A stretch of DNA of 64,000 bases from Tieghemiomyces parasiticus (Eukaryota > Kickxellomycota > Dimargaritomycetes > Dimargaritales > Dimargaritaceae). The notes below the pieces were generated by a model. It had not been told where the DNA came from. It did not search any database and saw only the letters and a list, made by a program, of their open reading frames with translations. This document shows, one piece after another, positions 46,701-55,276 of this stretch (position 1 is the first letter of the stretch; the number at the start of each line of letters is the position of its first letter). A program made the translations under genes and the position numbers. Location: assembly GCA_027575765.1 (NCBI GenBank), contig JANBPT010000087.1:1-64000 (forward strand), given 5' to 3'.

Positions 46701-49700
46701 CCGTGGGTAATCTCTGACCACGCCAGTCCGGTTGGCAAATCTAAGGGCCGGGCGGCGCAGCAGGCCAGTAGGTACACCCACAGCTCGGCCGTCCAAGGCT
46801 GGACGATGCTATTGCGGCAGTAATAAGCCACACCTTCCTCCGTCCCCAGCGGCAGGGGACTTAAGCGCAACCAAACCAGCCACGCCAATAGCCCCACCAG
46901 AAGAGCATTGGACCGTGCACGACATCCCGCGGCAAGTGGATCAGCACTGCCGGGTCTCTGGTACTCCAGGATACGGGCGAGGCTGACTGCCCAGTCGGTC
47001 AGGTACCAGAGGGTGAGGCAGGCCAGCTGGACGGATGGGCGACGGGTGAGTCGAAACCAGTGTTCACGTTCAGTCCCGCGATCCGGTGGGGTATCGGGCA
47101 TGCTTGTTTCGAAGTCAGGGTCGGAGGCCAGGGGTTGATCCCCCCAAGCGCAGTACGTATTAGCCAGGGTAGTCCAACACGTGGTGGCTAGCCGATCCAG
47201 ACCCTCGAGGATTTTTTGTGCGGCCCAGTCGAGCTGATCGATAGTGAACAGCGAGAATCCATGGGTGATGCTGTCGACTGTGTGGATCAAGAACCCGACG
47301 CTATCATCAATGTCGGCAATTAAAGCCGCCCGTGGGAGATCCATCGGGGTAGCGGGGTCGGGGTCGCCAGAGATGAGCGCGGTCATCTCGTGGTTGACTT
47401 GGCGCTGCCGCTGCTCGAAACCCGCCATGTCGACATCGAAACTTTCACGCCAGGAGCTGAAACTTTCCACAATGTCGCGGCTGCGACCGTAGACTGAGCG
47501 TGAGTGCCCGGTCAGGGCGGGCATGGTAGTGTCCGGCATGTCAGCCCGTTTCCGAAGAAATGTGGCCAGGTGGCCCTGGCCAGCGTAGCCCTTGGCGGAT
47601 AGGGAAGTGCCCGGCGAGAGACGGGTGACCCGGTCATGATTGAACCAGGTGGCGAACGGGGGGAACCGTACCGTCACCGGGCCTGTCGTAGGTGGCAGTG
47701 TTTCTAGGGTAGCGAGATCTGATCCCGACCGTGACGCTGGCGTGGGTGATGTAGGTCGCGCAGGTGGCGTCGCGGGAGTATCCGATTCCGACTCCCTATG
47801 ATGTGAAAAGTAAGCTGGGAACTCTAGGTGATTGGGTGGTAGCTCTGCCAATAACTTGGGTGACGGGGGCGATGGGGGCGTGGATGGGGAGAGTGGGAGT
47901 GACATGTAGTTACTCCGCCAGTACTCAAGTACGGGTTGGGCGGTGTCCTCCCGATCAGCGGCCCACCGAAATGACACGACAGACGGGGTAGGACTCGACG
48001 GTGGGAGGTGCAGAGGGGGCGCTAATGTTTCCGAGGTCCCCGAACCGGAGGTACCAAAGAGCCGCCGTTGGGATCGTTTGGATTTGACGGCCTGTGGCGG
48101 CCGGGCGATGGCGTCGAGTGGGGTAGAAGGCACGGCCTGGATGGTTTTACGCCAGGGTTGGTCCACAACAGATTGGCCGCGTTCAGCGCGACGGCGAAGC
48201 GTGCGGTGGGCAACGCGTAGATAGTCGGGCGCGACAGATTTGACATTGGCCACCCGGCCAGGCGCCGGCGTCGGAAGGGTGAGGGGCTGACTGAGGGACG
48301 GGAGAGAATCACTGTCCGCCGGTGGCCGGGGTGGATCGGGCTGCCCGGCGACGGTGGGTCGGTGGGGGCGGAATCCTGGTACGTACCCTCGCTCACAGTA
48401 GTCAAGGAAACTGCGGATAGGACGGTTCGTGGAGCCGGTAGCTACCGAAGTACTAGGGATCGCCGTAGCGCGCTGTCGGGGCTTACGGGTGGCTGGAGCT
48501 GGGGCAAGGTTCGTAGTACTCTGGATCAGTGAGGGATTGTGTGCTGCCCGTGGCCGTGTAACGGAGACCCCGTTGCTCGGTCGAGGTCTAGATTTTCCGC
48601 TTCGAGGTGCCTGGGCCCGTCGTGTAGGTGATAGAGCGGTTGACCGGGGGCGAGGCCGGCGTGTTGAAGTCAATGTTTGGTTGAGCGTTTTCGAAGGCAA
48701 TTTTGTCTGTTGGGTCGGACCAGCTGGCCGCCGCAGTTTACTTGCGGTGGTTGCACGCACGGCGGTAGCCAAACCACCTGTTCGCGACTTCTTCTCTCTA
48801 GTCGCTGGCTTACGCCGGTGTACAATTCCGGTCGACCCCCGGCGCCGCTGCGGCGGTGAGGAACCGGGCGATACGACTGGACTGCTGAGAGGCCCGTCTA
48901 AGAAATCGAACCGGTAGTGCTGCGACCGCGCGGATTCGAAATCGGCGTAGCGCTCGACTGGCTCCACATCAGCGTTACTAGCAACGGTCGACCATGAGTT
49001 GGCAGACGGTAACCGCCTTTGCAACTGGCGCGTGGCCCCTGGGCGATGATTACGTAGGGGTCGATCGGCGCGGTTGTTTATGAGCGATGGGCGGCTCCGG
49101 CGCGTTGATTGCGGGGCCTGGCGAGGTAGTGACCGGGCTGGGTCGCGGTAGGATCGACCGCCAGTGAGAGACATCTGAGTGACCCGGGGGCGACGGGTAG
49201 ATGGTAGGCCGAAAGGCCAGTCGGGCTTACCGTCGGATAAACTGTCGCTGTCATCTTCACTGTCAACCAGATCGGGGAGTTGGCCAGCCTCCGAATCGGA
49301 CGAGAGCTGGATGGGTACGGGCGACCGGTCCCGCGGGTTAAAATGGAGCTGAGTGCGGACCGGGAATAAAGGCGGTGAGGACAGCGGGCTCTCTTCGTCA
49401 CTGGCGATCTGGCGCAGACGATCGGATGACTCTGGACTCGTGCGCGCGCGGATACGTTTCCGGCCGACGTGTGGGAGGGCCTCCGTTTCAATTGCAGCGT
49501 TGGGCCGTGCTCGCGGTGTCGACCGCGCGGGACCGGCTAGGTCGTGGGCGTTGGTCCCGGCGCCAAACACGCTAAGGAAGGAGGCCGGGAGCTTACCCGC
49601 CAATTGTCGTTTCGTGATCGTCCGGGGCGTACGCGGTGAGGGTCGGGCCGTGGGTCGAGGGGAAGTCGACAAATCATAGCGGCGGGTGGGCGACAAGGAC

Positions 49701-50674
49701 GGTACCGTAATCACCCAGTCGACAGGCGTGTCATCCGGATCATCGAGGTAGTCACCATCAGAGTCACTAAACAGCACGGTGTTATCCACAACGCGACGTA
49801 GGAGTCTGGCGCCTAGACTGCGTCGCCGCTGGAGGGCGAGCTGGCGAGCGTGGCGGTACGGATGAAGACGGGCTCGGCTGGTGACGGCGCGTTGACGATC
49901 TCGTCGGCGGGTGACGAGCGGCATGGGCTGACTGCTGTCAATTTGAGTTGAGGTCAGGTCGATCGGAGTGGATAACGGGTCCTGCGCAACATCGGTGGGT
50001 CCCAGGGTGTCATCCAGTGGGCGAAGCGTCGTAGTCGATCGTCTTTGGCCCGTCTGCCGCTGTCGGTTACGCCACCGCCGCCGCTGCTGGTCACGTCGTC
50101 GGGACTGGTACCGTCGAGTCGTCCTTCCGGTCGTTACCGGTTGACTGGAAGCTTCTTCCCTCGTAGCGGGCTCATCTAGATCTGCAGATCCATCGAGCCG
50201 TCGTGTTAGCACACTCCGTTTCGCCGGCCGCCGGTCCTCCAGGACCGATAAATCCAGGATCTGACCCGGTTGCTGGGGTACGGTCTCTGGTTGCACCCAC
50301 GATAGCATGGTGTAAGGAAATAGCGAGATGGCCTTCCGCTTGCGGAGCGAATAGCGTGGGAGGGCGGCGTCTTCAGTGACGGCAGGAACGGCTGCGCTGG
50401 TCTCGGAGTCGACGTCGCAGGGTGGACTAGGTTTAGCCGTCGCTTCGGAAACTGGAGGTTCAGGTATGGACTCGTCAGTTGGCGTGTTAACCTCGACGGG
50501 GGTGGCCAATGGCTCGACAGTAGATTGGGTGGACTCATCGGGTATGACGACGGTAGCCACCTCGGGTTCCCCAGCGTCGGACACCGCCTCGACCATACCC
50601 GCCGGCCAGGGCGACGGCATCCAGTCTTGAGAAGGTGGCAGTTCATCAGGAATGCTCATGGAACCGTTAGGCAT
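43781..50674 (-). CDS. Very large Mms22/Mus7-like genome-stability protein
   Basis: One frame of 2297 codons from the ATG at 50674 (a second in-frame ATG is at 50659). The N-terminal 1000 residues are disordered and rich in Arg, Ser, Pro and Thr, with many basic patches. The C-terminal 1200 residues are alpha-helical with no catalytic motif. A segment of the form PGT..S..GYAGQGHLATFL near residue 1045 and the overall plan (long basic disordered half, helical repeat half) fit the fungal Mms22/Mus7 family, which works with Rtt109/Rtt101-type pathways in replication-linked repair. The match is by pattern and moderate. A canonical GTAAGT to CAG intron of 138 nt (45249-45112, 46 codons, no stop) probably lies inside the frame. 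Removing it gives about 2251 residues. The length exceeds yeast Mms22 (about 1450). Confidence 0.6.
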   Translation of the reverse strand: MPNGSMSIPDELPPSQDWMPSPWPAGMVEAVSDAGEPEVATVVIPDESTQSTVEPLATPVEVNTPTDESIPEPPVSEATAKPSPPCDVDSETSAAVPAVTEDAALPRYSLRKRKAISLFPYTMLSWVQPETVPQQPGQILDLSVLEDRRPAKRSVLTRRLDGSADLDEPATREEASSQPVTTGRTTRRYQSRRRDQQRRRWRNRQRQTGQRRSTTTLRPLDDTLGPTDVAQDPLSTPIDLTSTQIDSSQPMPLVTRRRDRQRAVTSRARLHPYRHARQLALQRRRSLGARLLRRVVDNTVLFSDSDGDYLDDPDDTPVDWVITVPSLSPTRRYDLSTSPRPTARPSPRTPRTITKRQLAGKLPASFLSVFGAGTNAHDLAGPARSTPRARPNAAIETEALPHVGRKRIRARTSPESSDRLRQIASDEESPLSSPPLFPVRTQLHFNPRDRSPVPIQLSSDSEAGQLPDLVDSEDDSDSLSDGKPDWPFGLPSTRRPRVTQMSLTGGRSYRDPARSLPRQAPQSTRRSRPSLINNRADRPLRNHRPGATRQLQRRLPSANSWSTVASNADVEPVERYADFESARSQHYRFDFLDGPLSSPVVSPGSSPPQRRRGSTGIVHRRKPATREKKSRTGGLATAVRATTASKLRRPAGPTQQTKLPSKTLNQTLTSTRRPRPRSTALSPTRRAQAPRSGKSRPRPSNGVSVTRPRAAHNPSLIQSTTNLAPAPATRKPRQRATAIPSTSVATGSTNRPIRSFLDYCERGYVPGFRPHRPTVAGQPDPPRPPADSDSLPSLSQPLTLPTPAPGRVANVKSVAPDYLRVAHRTLRRRAERGQSVVDQPWRKTIQAVPSTPLDAIARPPQAVKSKRSQRRLFGTSGSGTSETLAPPLHLPPSSPTPSVVSFRWAADREDTAQPVLEYWRSNYMSLPLSPSTPPSPPSPKLLAELPPNHLEFPAYFSHHRESESDTPATPPARPTSPTPASRSGSDLATLETLPPTTGPVTVRFPPFATWFNHDRVTRLSPGTSLSAKGYAGQGHLATFLRKRADMPDTTMPALTGHSRSVYGRSRDIVESFSSWRESFDVDMAGFEQRQRQVNHEMTALISGDPDPATPMDLPRAALIADIDDSVGFLIHTVDSITHGFSLFTIDQLDWAAQKILEGLDRLATTCWTTLANTYCAWGDQPLASDPDFETSMPDTPPDRGTEREHWFRLTRRPSVQLACLTLWYLTDWAVSLARILEYQRPGSADPLAAGCRARSNALLVGLLAWLVWLRLSPLPLGTEEGVAYYCRNSIVQPWTAELWVYLLACCAARPLDLPTGLAWSEITHGGWPGLVAKVETSSPTDTTPHGTDTLVGNLLLAQLEGGLNVLARAVSSGGLPTTTLPPYLRFNHAVAHIERAWAFYFALLPWSHMDPHGLARTPRPTDFNPQPLTGPFTPTMLRLLLHLVTSPSSPHRGPNSDAAIHGFTRLFPAGWTYTSTRTLDEYTIHTVRRCHALAARWDTGLPPAAVVPLYRLFAHRQLDDLACETRHRIPPFLTAPSPESPADHAVQPYLVLDRDCTDSEPSDQPYDPANEVPDNAFHVFLKLCGLVLLNWVAQYQRLSLTDPPAAARKRKEILQVVSQLSPTRVMTFPTNMLTTTGAQSTTPTYTYAALGNHYALLLLFLRTLPATIRPHWPLAQFTSYLDFKRSDPVARKIFFEALFFAAWIHLRLTKPVGPLIRTFFGHWQIMAEEYAEVTKANPPGQGQGGARGTEGFWGVRLTQAQKRAKTERLRMLRSGMFYINRLVACLEEVATPWTVYHLTFLTQLYEDARKYHLSNVRSNNSHEVQMSDANPFPLKLLYAPSPLLISTPATLIMPAYVQIFESQPALARVLSKDTLSLLKRLARLVTQSLASLAPMNSPVEVNDAAASGLVAPTIVPAATAPVIDGDWEMDDLDDDTMAELLAAAEAPNLPGAASVVAADTVRPVVEIEATALALLQAADQFAAAPLRRWIIAICSGLYDHATRSPDNDDNTNGPIDGASRAHPSNSSAPDRLHLHILRTRVNSTTQAALWCLADHARFLVHRRYKGWEQYLFPFGTDSLQVISPPAVRRHVLLIFLAAVLPRHPELLQRHPDPVYQLWFETIADSQLSCQHNLTRAIMNAPSSDRFLFHHLPVTFDHRTQRYQLTRDEFKRLRTGIIDGVLANLGAHYRSTLDMHDTLRGDGTSGIGTYDVDRRISLRNKYAGYLRTLLATMKECFTAEQTAREERQYTMQLLHPVLASLAAHGGELLLAPPPVGAGVPADWRFFSSGVLPIPPTDG

Positions 50675-51155
50675 ACGTGAATGGGGCAATGGGCACCAAA
50701 AAAAAGACAAAACTGTCAAGATACAAGTGAGGAGTAGGGATATGCTTAGCTGGGCGAATGCACCCTAGTATGACAGGAACAGGCTATCAGAAAGGGTAAA
50801 TATTACGAGGCCCTTGTGGTACGGGGAATGGGTAAACAGGTGGCGTGGGGTGAACAAGGATAGTTTCGGCGGTGCTGATGGGGTTACCGATCCGACAGCG
50901 ATTAGCAATGCTTATGCGCCGAATACAATGTGAGACCATTGCTGTCTCTCTTACGGCCCGGTAAACTTTTCCCAAAGGGGTAGTAATGAGCGTTGTGTTG
51001 TGTAAACAAGCGCTATGCGTGTGGTAATTTATAAAACACGTGATTTTATTGACCGGGCCACAACAGGCCGGCAGGCGGCTAAGCGAAAGTCCGCCCCGCA
51101 ATAGAGCTAGGCAATTGCGTGTAAAGTAAGGGAGTGGCGCTACCTGTGGGTAGAG
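50675..51155. other. Intergenic between the Mms22-like and VPS54 genes
   Basis: The promoter side of the Mms22-like gene and the 3' flank of VPS54. No gene, repeat or RNA was recognised. Confidence 0.5.
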
Positions 51156-54100
51156 CTACGCCTGCCTCGGATTGGATGGTAGGGACGAGCCGCCCACCGT
51201 AATATTATTCACAAGGACCTCAAGGGCGTTGCCCGGGGGTTCAACGTGCCCGAGGGCCGACAACCTCTGAATAAAGTACTGCACGTCACCGAGCAGCCGT
51301 TGCTTACCCTGGACGGTATGTATCTCGACCACGGCGATCTGGTCGTACAATTTCTGAGTGTACATCCTGAGCACGCTGGACATGACCGACTGCAGCGTCT
51401 CGACGGGTAGGTACTTCCCGAGCACTTTATGGAGGGCCTTGGTTTCCTTCACGAGCAGTTCCATATTAGGCGTCGGGTTGAAATCCTGCGGGCCGGCCGA
51501 CCGGACGTCCCAATCGGTGGCCTGGATCGTCTTACCATGGAACTGGGCACGCTCGGTCATAATGGCCACAAGTTTTAAGTGCAGCTCGTTCTGGTGCTCA
51601 CGGTAGTCCTTGAGGATCCGGTCAAACTCGTTGAGCAGCACGGCCTGCTTGGCGCTCAACGTCTGGCGCAGGCAGTCGCGGACATAGGGCGAGATAGCGA
51701 GGACGAGACCGAGGGATTGGGAGGCCAGGGCGATATGTTTGGCCGTGATGTATTTAAGTCCAGCCGACCGCATGGCGCCGGCACCGAGGATCACTTGGCA
51801 GGTTCGCGAATTAAAGAGCTTAAAGATTTCGACGACGCGGTGGAGTACATCCGTGGCAAGGGTCTGGATATTGGTGGCACACTGGATATAGTCGATAATC
51901 ATTTTGAGCAGCATTAGCGAGCAGCCCACCACGTAGAAAGTGCGTCCGCGGATCCGGAGTACCTTGTGTGTTTCGTCGGCAGGCCCACTGCCACCACCAT
52001 GGGCTTCGGCAGCGGCCGCAAACGTAGCGGTTGGGAGGGCCGGGGAATGGAGCTGGTCTGGGTCGGCGTACCACGTATCGAGCCCCGTACTACCGAGGAG
52101 GCTGGCGACGCTATCGACGCTCGCCCGTTTATTGCGTGTGGAACCGCTGCCACTGCCGGCGTGGCTCAGTCGAGCCGATCCCGCGGGTTGGGCCACACTC
52201 CCGCCCTCCGGGTCGATCTGGAGGACTAGGAGGGGCGGTACGGGTCGGACGGGCGTAGCCAGAGCTTGGCCGTGTTCTGGGGACCGCGCGAATGAGCTTC
52301 TATCGGGCCTACCGCCCGCCTTCACGCCGTGATCACCACTGCTACTGCCACTCCCCTGCCCCATTCTTTCTTCTTCTTCTTCTTCTTCGTCACCAGGCAA
52401 CACGGCGGCCGACTCGACGATGCGGTCGACCATGTGCTGGAAATCGATGGGCACCCCCTTTTGGGTCCATTGGTCGTTCTCGATGAGCACCACGAGCTGT
52501 TTGGTACGTTCCATATGGAAGTGATTTAGGAAAGCCTTGGACTGGGACACGAGGGTGGCCCGAAGGCCGAAACAGGTCTTCCCCGTGACTTCCTCCATCT
52601 CGAAAACGTAGGCCCAGGTGACCGCGTAGAACCGATAGAAGGCCTTGAGGTCGAGCTGGGCCGTCTGGTCGGACCGGTGGGCGATCGCACGGGCACAGGT
52701 GAGATGGGCCTGATCAAGGAGGACGTCCCGCGTGGCGTGAAGCTCGGTCTCAATCTGGGCCCGTACGTCCGACGTGGCCAATGTATCGTCTGCGGCCAGG
52801 GCGTCATCGAGCGCCCCGCCGGCCGCATTGGCGTACTGGATCACCAGTAGGAAGACCGTGTACATTTGGAAAAGCCACTCAAGGAATCGATCGAAGGTCA
52901 TGGTGGACACCTCACGCACCCATGGTTCCTCGGCCTCCCCGTCCATGGCGGTCGTCGGTTCCCCGTGGGTATCCGGTGTGCGACCCGTGCCGGAGGCTTC
53001 TCGTTGCGGGAACCGATTACGCCAGAGGTCATGGAGGATCCGTCGGGTTTCTAGTAGGAGTGGATCTCGGCTGGCCTGGACGGCACCAAAGAGGGTACCG
53101 GTCCGGTATAGGGCCCCGACCAGCGGGGCTAGTTCGGTAGCTAGAATCAAGCGGCCCTCGGCCCACCGATCGTCCGAGACAGTGGCGATACGGGGTAACC
53201 GGTCTGAATAATGGGGCATTACCTCAGCGAGTACGGGCGTTTCCGTGTCGGTCCAAAGCGCAGCGAGGTGGCCGGCGAGGGCGGCCGCCACGCGTTCCTC
53301 GAGGGACTGAGAGACGGTCTGAGTGGTGATGGCCAGCTCACGGCGTAGCTCCCGGTAGGCGCGAGACTCGCGCATGGGCGGCAGACCCGCATGGTCGCCC
53401 GTGGGTTCTTCGAACCGGGCTACGTCCTCTTGGGCCCCACACAGCAGATGCAGGGCATCGATGAGGTCGTCCTGCTGGACCAGGATGGTAGCATGGTCGA
53501 GTACGGCCCGGACCTCTTGTAGAACCCGCACGGCCTCCTGCAGTTGCAGCAGGTTGGTTCGCCGGTGCCGGTGGCGCAGGAGGGCTTTACCGGTGCCACA
53601 GTGCAACTCCGACACGCGGCCGAGCATTCCGCGAAGGTCGTGGATTTGGTCGATGCACTTGTCCGTCTCGTCATGAAGGTTTTGTAACGTGTCGAGGGCG
53701 GCGAAGAAGGCGTCGGATCTCTGCGAGATTTCGTGGGTCAAGTGGAGCTCGACAGTGTCCAGGCACTGCGATATGTGGTCCTGGGACCGACTGATGAACG
53801 TCGAATCGATCACTGGAAGTGGAACCCGGGCCTGGTCTTCAATCTCCTCGGCGGGCCGTCCGAAGTCGGCCAAAGCTGAGCATACTAGCCGGAACTGGTC
53901 AGGGTCTGTCAAATCCAGTTGGGACTGGTAGAAAACGCGCGGGACGTCATCGAGTTTTAGGCCAGTTGTCCGGGGTAAGGGGGCCGGTTCGGTGTCGGCG
54001 GACGAGGAGGCTGACTGGGTTTCCCGGCGGTGCTGCTGGGCCTGCGTATAGGCTTCGAACGGCCGGCCAATCGTGTGCAGGTAGTCATCAAAGTCGGACG

Positions 54101-54194
54101 GGCGGACTTTGCGGTATGTTGTGGTGGGGATGGTGGACGTGTCGTGGCGGTAGAACTTGGCGGGGCCGTTGGCTCGCGAGAGTGGGTTATTCAT
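51156..54194 (-). CDS. VPS54: VPS54, GARP tethering complex subunit
   Basis: An intronless 1012-residue protein. VPS54 is the subunit specific to GARP, which tethers endosome-derived vesicles at the trans-Golgi. Near residue 80-100 is the family segment around DDVPRVFYQSQLDL. Coiled coils follow (about 135-260: SQDHISQCLDTVELHLTHEI and the LHDETDKCIDQIHDLRGML stretch), as in the Vps54 N-domain. The C-terminal Vps54 domain includes the region around LHKVLGKYLPVETLQSVMSSV and the final helices before LVNNITV. Between them lies a poorly conserved insert with a run of acidic residues (Glu-rich, 52367-52395) and Ser/Gly stretches, about residues 600-700. The length is typical (about 890-1000). The ATG at 54194 has MNNPLSR after it; no competing upstream start. 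Confidence 0.92.
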   Translation of the reverse strand: MNNPLSRANGPAKFYRHDTSTIPTTTYRKVRPSDFDDYLHTIGRPFEAYTQAQQHRRETQSASSSADTEPAPLPRTTGLKLDDVPRVFYQSQLDLTDPDQFRLVCSALADFGRPAEEIEDQARVPLPVIDSTFISRSQDHISQCLDTVELHLTHEISQRSDAFFAALDTLQNLHDETDKCIDQIHDLRGMLGRVSELHCGTGKALLRHRHRRTNLLQLQEAVRVLQEVRAVLDHATILVQQDDLIDALHLLCGAQEDVARFEEPTGDHAGLPPMRESRAYRELRRELAITTQTVSQSLEERVAAALAGHLAALWTDTETPVLAEVMPHYSDRLPRIATVSDDRWAEGRLILATELAPLVGALYRTGTLFGAVQASRDPLLLETRRILHDLWRNRFPQREASGTGRTPDTHGEPTTAMDGEAEEPWVREVSTMTFDRFLEWLFQMYTVFLLVIQYANAAGGALDDALAADDTLATSDVRAQIETELHATRDVLLDQAHLTCARAIAHRSDQTAQLDLKAFYRFYAVTWAYVFEMEEVTGKTCFGLRATLVSQSKAFLNHFHMERTKQLVVLIENDQWTQKGVPIDFQHMVDRIVESAAVLPGDEEEEEEERMGQGSGSSSGDHGVKAGGRPDRSSFARSPEHGQALATPVRPVPPLLVLQIDPEGGSVAQPAGSARLSHAGSGSGSTRNKRASVDSVASLLGSTGLDTWYADPDQLHSPALPTATFAAAAEAHGGGSGPADETHKVLRIRGRTFYVVGCSLMLLKMIIDYIQCATNIQTLATDVLHRVVEIFKLFNSRTCQVILGAGAMRSAGLKYITAKHIALASQSLGLVLAISPYVRDCLRQTLSAKQAVLLNEFDRILKDYREHQNELHLKLVAIMTERAQFHGKTIQATDWDVRSAGPQDFNPTPNMELLVKETKALHKVLGKYLPVETLQSVMSSVLRMYTQKLYDQIAVVEIHTVQGKQRLLGDVQYFIQRLSALGHVEPPGNALEVLVNNITVGGSSLPSNPRQA

Positions 54195-55276
54195 GCTGAG
54201 AGTCGTAGGCCTGGTGAGGACGATGAGGGAAGTGGTTTGGGGCAGCGGGGATTGAAATTGGGGGTGAGCTACGAGACTCTAAGGACGGGGCGCTGAGAAA
54301 ACGGCATCAAGGCGCATGGTTGGACACATGATGTGGCGTGTTGCTGAATATGACCAGGTAAGTAAGGTGAGTGAGAGCTAACGGTGGAGCTCATCTGGGG
54401 GGGCGGGTTAGCTTGTACCTGCCCCTTTCCTAGGCTAGACGCCGGTCGGTACTTTGACCTGGACAAATGCCGTGGTCCGGATCGTAGCAGTCTTCGGCCC
54501 GACAGCTGCCCCGAAGATTAAGGGCGAAGCGTAGGCTGAATTCCAAGGGGTGAAAGTAGCGGTACCTGAAGCTCTGGAGGAACCATACGGATTAGTTTCC
54601 CTATTATTCCTTTGCTAACCTACATCGCTCCCTGCCCTCGCTCCGCACTTGGACCAAACCGACCAGGCGTGACTTTTCATGGTTAGGTCGGTGTTGAATT
54701 GGCAGTCGGTTGGTAGTTTATGCCACAAGCCCTACCATGGACCTTTGCCTTTGTTAAAGGGGCTGCCACGTCGCACTGTCGGCAGCTTGGAATTTTCAAA
54801 TGCAACAGTGGTAAGGGCCATGCCTCGCAATATATCTTCTTCAATGTATTTCTCGGCATTTAATCGTTGGTAGAAGATGACGGGTACAGTTATTTTATAC
54901 GCAAATGTACAAGCACAGCGTAGGGTGTGGAGGTGAATGAATAGATTAATTTAAAACAAAAATTGGGTTGAATATGGTTAGGTCGAATAACGATAAGCAG
55001 GTAGAGGCAGAAGGGCCTAAAGTGGCCTGGACTAGGCCAGGTGAAAGTGCAGGTCTGAGGGATAGGTGCAAGGAAAGGATCAGTGGTAGTAGAGAGTAGG
55101 AGTGCTGGCTAGAAATGAAGGGGAGGGTGTACGTAGAGGTCATTACTCAATTCTATTCTGTACAATGGGGCAAAACAACTAAACGGGAGACTCCAGGTAT
55201 AGTGGGTGGGAAAGTATTGGAAGGGTGTAAATGGCAATAGAGGGGAGGGGGAACCAATGGAGGAGGTGATGGTGGC
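54195..55276. other. Intergenic, no supported gene
   Basis: The promoter side of VPS54 and the 3' flank of the next minus-strand gene. Short open frames only. Confidence 0.5.
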
